Positions 25,276 through 31,200 of a stretch of 64,000 nucleotides of DNA are shown one piece after another. The DNA comes from Semisulcospira habei. Lineage: Eukaryota > Mollusca > Gastropoda > Semisulcospiridae. Below the pieces are notes generated by a model, which had not been told where the DNA came from, did no database searches, and was given only the letters and a program-made list of their open reading frames with translations. The stretch lies in contig BTPG01000003.1 in NCBI GenBank assembly GCA_036245525.1, positions 184,836,452 through 184,900,451 of the forward strand, read 5' to 3'. A program made the translations under genes and the position numbers. Each line of letters begins with the position of its first letter. Within the stretch, counting starts at the first letter, position 1.

Positions 25276-28200
25276 TCACCTCCCTCCGCACGTTTTCTTT
25301 ATTTTTCGTCCAAAATAAAGGTTCCAGACATCAGATTGACACCCTCACTCAAGCGGAAACTGATCCACCTCTGATCGTGCTCAGTTGGTTTTTTTGGCAG
25401 TAAAGTGGATAATTATTTTTTCAAGAAAACTACAACAAGAGCGGTTTCCCCGTGCAAAACGTCTTTTAAAATGAATTTATCCAATCTGGATGACGAACGT
25501 GTAACTCTATCAGTAAGCTTACCTTATTCACGTGGGTGTTAACACCGACGTGCAGATTATCCCTGTGCAGAACTGGGTGGAGAAAAGCGCGAGATGTGCT
25601 GTACCTTACTCCGCCACCCTGGGTAGACTGGACCTCCACAAAACCTGAGGAGACGAAACGCAGTGACAGTTGTCTTTGATTTTGGTTTTTATAGTGTAGA
25701 GCTTACGACAGGATAATGTTCTAGACAAAATAGAGGCCGTAGTGATATCAGAAATAGGTCACAAATTGGCATGTGTTTACAAAAACCAGTGGTTTGCGTT
25801 AATTGCGTGCACAATCGTCTGTTGACAAACAAAGGCGGAGCTAACTTCGATTCCTTCATTATCATAATAAATAAATAAATAAGAAGAAAAAAAGAAGAAA
25901 AACACAGTATCGGTAGCTTCTTCCGTATGTTTTTTCTTGGTGTCCTCCGTCATCACCAAGGATGTGTGGTCTCGCCTGTCCTTTACATCCTCTTCACAAA
26001 TGACTGTGAATGACTAGTGGAAAGGACGCAGTGTGTTCGCGTAAACAACTTGATGTCCTCCGTCATCACCACGTCCGTGGGCAGCCCCCTAGGATGTGTG
26101 GTCTCGCCTGTCCTTTACATCCTCTTCACAAATGACTGTACCAGCTCCAACGACAGGACTCACTATGTCAAATTTGCAGACGACACAGCAGTTGTAGATC
26201 TGTCAAACTCAGATGCTGACTACTTTGCCGAAGTGGGTCAGTTTGTCTCATGGTGTCATAACAACCATCTACAGTTGAACGAAAGCAAGACTGAGGAGAT
26301 GGTAGTCGACTTTCGGAAGCCTGGCAGTGGGCCAACTTCCAGGAGCCCACTCCTACCTCCTCAGCCCCTGGTGATTGACGACCCTTTTGTCACTCGCACA
26401 GATGTTTACAAATACCTAGGGACCTTGGTTGATTCACGGTTATCCTTCACCGACAACACAGACCTCATCTTTAAGAAATCCCAAGGGAGAATGTATATGC
26501 TGCGCAAACTCCGCTCCTTTGATGTGAGCCCCAAAATCCTCAGGCAGTTCTACCTCTGCTTTATAGAAAGTCTTCTTACGTTCTCCTTTGTCTCATGATT
26601 CGGCTCCCTGGGCGAGAAGAACTTTAGGAAGCTGAATAAGATAATCAGGTTTAGTGATAAATTTGTTAGGGGCAGGCTGGAGAGCCTTGACGGCCTCTAC
26701 AGGACGAGAATGATACGCAAGGGCCTGAGGCTGGCAGCTGACACTTCCCACTGCCTTTCTAAGCACCTTCAAAAGCTCCCGTCTGGCAGTGGGTTCAAGG
26801 CTTTAAATCAAAATATTAGTCCCCGATCACTCTAGTGCCAGCGGGACAGTAAACTTGAATTAGTGGTCGTATTAGTAGGTTCAAGGCTCCTCTGGTTAAA
26901 ACCAAACGCTACAAGGGCAGCTTTGTACCATCGGTAATCCGTCTCCTAAATGAGGAGTGTGTTAACCAGCGTATATCTCTCTCTCTCTCCCTGTTGACGC
27001 CATCGAGGAACATGCAACTCAGATGTCGCAGTGGCATCTTTTCAAGTGACAGACTCACTCCTATACCACTAACTCTGTGGCCATGTAGTGGGTTTTTTCC
27101 CCACCATTGTCATAATTGTCATAATGTGGCTAAAACCGTACGCGCGCATGTGATCCCAACGAAAGAAAATTTGTCGGCTAGACTGAGACAATAAAGTTTT
27201 TGAATTTGAATTTGATTTGAATGTTGAAAGTTGCACTCTACACAAAAGTAAGCAAACGGTCATCAGGCCCTCGTCGGCCGCTGTCGGCCCGATGGCTTTT
27301 GTTTGCTGGCTAGAGACAAAGGAGAGACACACAGAGTAGAGACACACGCAGAGCAGACGCACAGGACAGACACAGAGCGGAGTGTCACACAGAAATTCTC
27401 AAACAGGAGAGACACTCACCAATCATGTTTTCAGCATTGGGGTCCACCAGAGGATACCCCATCTCCTGTCCGGCTTGAATTAACCGCTTGGCCAGACCGC
27501 TCACGCTGGGCTTCATCACCTTTAGGGGGCCCCCGGAACTGTGGTACTCTACGACAATATGTATATATATTTCAGTCACGTGTGCTTCACTGTCGCGTAA
27601 CTCACTCGACCCCAAAAGACGTAGTTGCCATCCGATGACAATATATCAGTTCAAAAGACTGATCGTAGACCATATTATTTAAGGACTTGAGCTAAGGGAG
27701 CTTGGCACTTAGAGGCGCTAAACTGCTTGTTCACTACCCTTGAACTACCATGGCTGAGCCATCTCCTGTTGTACTTGTTACACTACGTGTGGCATCCACG
27801 TGTAGCATCAGTAAATAATTACTATCTATGACCATTATTAATGAGAGCTTAGTACCATATACTTAAGTTGTAAGGCCAAGATCGAGCACTGACACAAGTT
27901 CCCCGGATGAGTTTGAATTTGTGAGTGTGCATTATTGAATATGGGCCACACTCTTTGGGGATTGAAGTACTGCATATGTAAGGCCAAGATCAAGGGATGT
28001 TGTACTGCATATGTAAGGCCAAGATGGGTGAGAGACGACAGTAGCAGTAGTAGTATTAGGATTTGATGGTGGTTGTTGGACTCAATTATTCTGAGACGTG
28101 GTCATGTTTGGCTAAACTTTTATTTCTACCAAAAACCAGAAACAGAAAGCAGTACAGGGTCTCCTGAAAACCCGCACAGTTTTGGTTGAATAAAATAACT

Positions 28201-31200
28201 GTTTTCCTCCACGGCACCGGTGCCAAAAATTAATAAGTAGTCACTATAGTTTCGGTGCTGGTACTGTGAGTCTTGCGCGTTGAGTAAAGAAAGAAAGACC
28301 GCCACGGGAGCAGCCCTACTAAGAGTCGCGGTCTGGCGACTCCCACCGTCTCCGCGTCGGTGCAAAGTCCACGGGGGTCTGGTAATTGTTTAAGTGGCAA
28401 ATCTGTATTTCTTGCCAACCCTAAGAGCTATAATGACTTCTGGACTACATAATGCGGAAACACAAACAATGAACAGAAAAATTAGGCAATTTTACCAGCG
28501 TTACTCTGGATTAAATTTGAGATTACGGACTATCAGCGAAATATTTATTTATTCTTAAGGCGGTCTCAGAAGTGCAACAGAAAATCAAAAGGCTACTAAA
28601 TCGCAATTATCACTCTGATAGGTTATAGTTAACCAAAAGACATATACATTACAAAAAAAACTATTACCCGGGCCAAATCTAACCAAATCTAACCATACTA
28701 AATACTAAGCAATGGTGTTGTAGTTTAGCTACAATACACGGTCAAAACTGATATACAATACAACACGTACACTGAGCTATCACGTACACAACACTTAACG
28801 CTGCGTTTGGCAAGGCACCGTGAGTGGTGCACGTCATAGCTAGCAGTCGACACGAGTGAAATCCGAGAAGCAATGGTCATAAGTGCTATCGGCCTATGTA
28901 CATAGAGGAACATCTGGTTCACTCTGTTACATTTTCCCATCGGCCTTAACAATACAGCGATCTCGCTGAATGAATAACAAACCATAAATCCAAAAACACA
29001 AATACAAAAACACATTGGGCCCAAGAACGACGTAACAACAAAACACATTATCAAACAGTACTTGGCTTGACTTCGCGAACGAAGATTCTATAGGTGTTGT
29101 CCACGACGTCTGCATGCATGCTCGTGACTGCGGAGGCCAATCCGGGACAGGCAGGTTCGACCGCAGTGGCTGCAGAGGGAGGTCTGGCCAGGGTTCTGAG
29201 TTGCGGCATCTCTGTTTTTTCTCCTGAGCCGCTTGTCTTTAAGGCCAGCTCTGCGAGAGTCCTCAAAGGAGACAGCTGCCTTGTAAATGGTGGAGCGCCA
29301 GGTGTCACGGTCCGCAGCAAGTGAAGACGACTGGCGGTGGTCGATTTAGCAGGCACTAAGTGACTTCTTGAGACAGTCTTTGTATCTCTTCTTTGGTGCC
29401 CCTCTGTCTCTGTGTCCAGTGGCGAGCTCGCCGAACAGGGTGATCTTTGGTAGGCGATGATCCTCCATCCTGGAGACGTTCCCAGCCCAACGGAGCTGTG
29501 TCCGCAGCAGCAAAGCCTCAATGCTCACAGTACCATCCACATGGTAAACCACTATTACACTATTATACTGTGGACTTGGACTCACACAGTCATTTCCAAA
29601 CTAAGTTATGCATAGCAGAAAACTGACATAAGATATTATCATTTGGAAAAATACCTACGCATCAGACTAAGTTTGAAAATGAAATCAACCGCACAGCTGT
29701 TGTGTACTAGAAAGACGCAGATGTACCGATGCCTTGATTTCCAATATTCATTTAAGACATCAAAATTCAATGCATTGCACTACTGGAAAACACAGTACCG
29801 GTGCCTTGGATTCCAATCCATTACAAATCAAAATCCAATGCACTGTACTAACTAGAAATCCAATAATTTTAGATTAACCTATCTCCTTAAGCAGTCCTTT
29901 ACCTAAGACAGTCCCTCCGAACAAAAAAACAACAACAAACAAAACAAATTAACCCAAAACAATTCGCTCAATATAAAGTTGTCCTATTTTCCTAGCACTA
30001 ATAAAGCATCCGGTGGCCTGGAGGAATATTGAAGCTTTAAGTGTCTTGTGGGCATTTAAAGTTGCAGAGGCACACCTTCCACTGTCCACATTCAAGCTGT
30101 CAATGTTACCATAAATTTAAAGGCTTCTGCCGCAAGCGTGCAGACCGACGCAGAGGTGTGGGCATAGCAGCGTGCACCTTGTTCGGTCTGACACTCTTGG
30201 GCTTAGCACTGCATGCAGTGTCACAATGTCCCCATGCTGATATTGCCTCCGTCGCCGCTGAAAAGGGGAGAAGGGGTGCAGGATGCAGGTGCTGGTGGAT
30301 GACCCTGTGGGCTACCGGTCCAGGCTGTTCCGGTCCCGCGACATGGACAGCTCTGGGCACATGGTTCGATATGCCTGCCTGATCATCTCCGGCATGGTCC
30401 ACACCACCGGTCCTCCCCGAACTTGCTCGGCGACTACCTCTGCCATGGCTGCGCTTTGCTGCGTCTTACGCCACTTTAAAGTCTTACTCTATTAGCGGCA
30501 TCGTGTCCCTGCACTGCCTTCTGTCATGCACGTCTCCGTACGTCCAACTATCCTGCTCGCAGCGCCATTTGTGATGGGATGAGAGACGACAGTAGCAGTA
30601 GTAGTATTAGGATTTGATGGTAGTTGTTGGACTCAATTATTCTGAGACGTGGTCACGTTTGGCTAAACTTTTATTTCCTCGCGCAGTTTAGGTTGATAAA
30701 AAAAAAAAAAAAAACTGTTTCCTCCACGGCACCGGTGCCAAAAATTAATAAAGGGTCACAAGTACTGGTACTGTGAGTCTTGCTCGTTGAGTAAAGAAAG
30801 AAAGACCGCCACGCGAGCAGCCCTACTTATAGTCGCGGTCTGGCGACTCCCACCGTCTCCGCGTCAGTGCAAAGTCCACGGGGGTCTGGTAATTGTTTAA
30901 GTGGCAAATCTGTATTTCTTGCCAACCCTAAGAGCTATAATGACTTCTGGACTACATAATGCGGAAACATACAATGAACAGAAAAATTAGGCAATTTTAC
31001 CAGCGTTACTCTGGATTAAATTTGAGATTACGGACTATCAGCGAAAAGTTTATTTATTCTTAAGGCGGTCTCAGAAGTGCCACAGAAAATCAAAAAGGCT
31101 ACTAAATCGCAATTATCACTCTGATAGGTTATAATTAACCAAAAGACATATACATTACAAAAACTATTACCCGGGCCAAATCTAACCAAATCTAACCATA

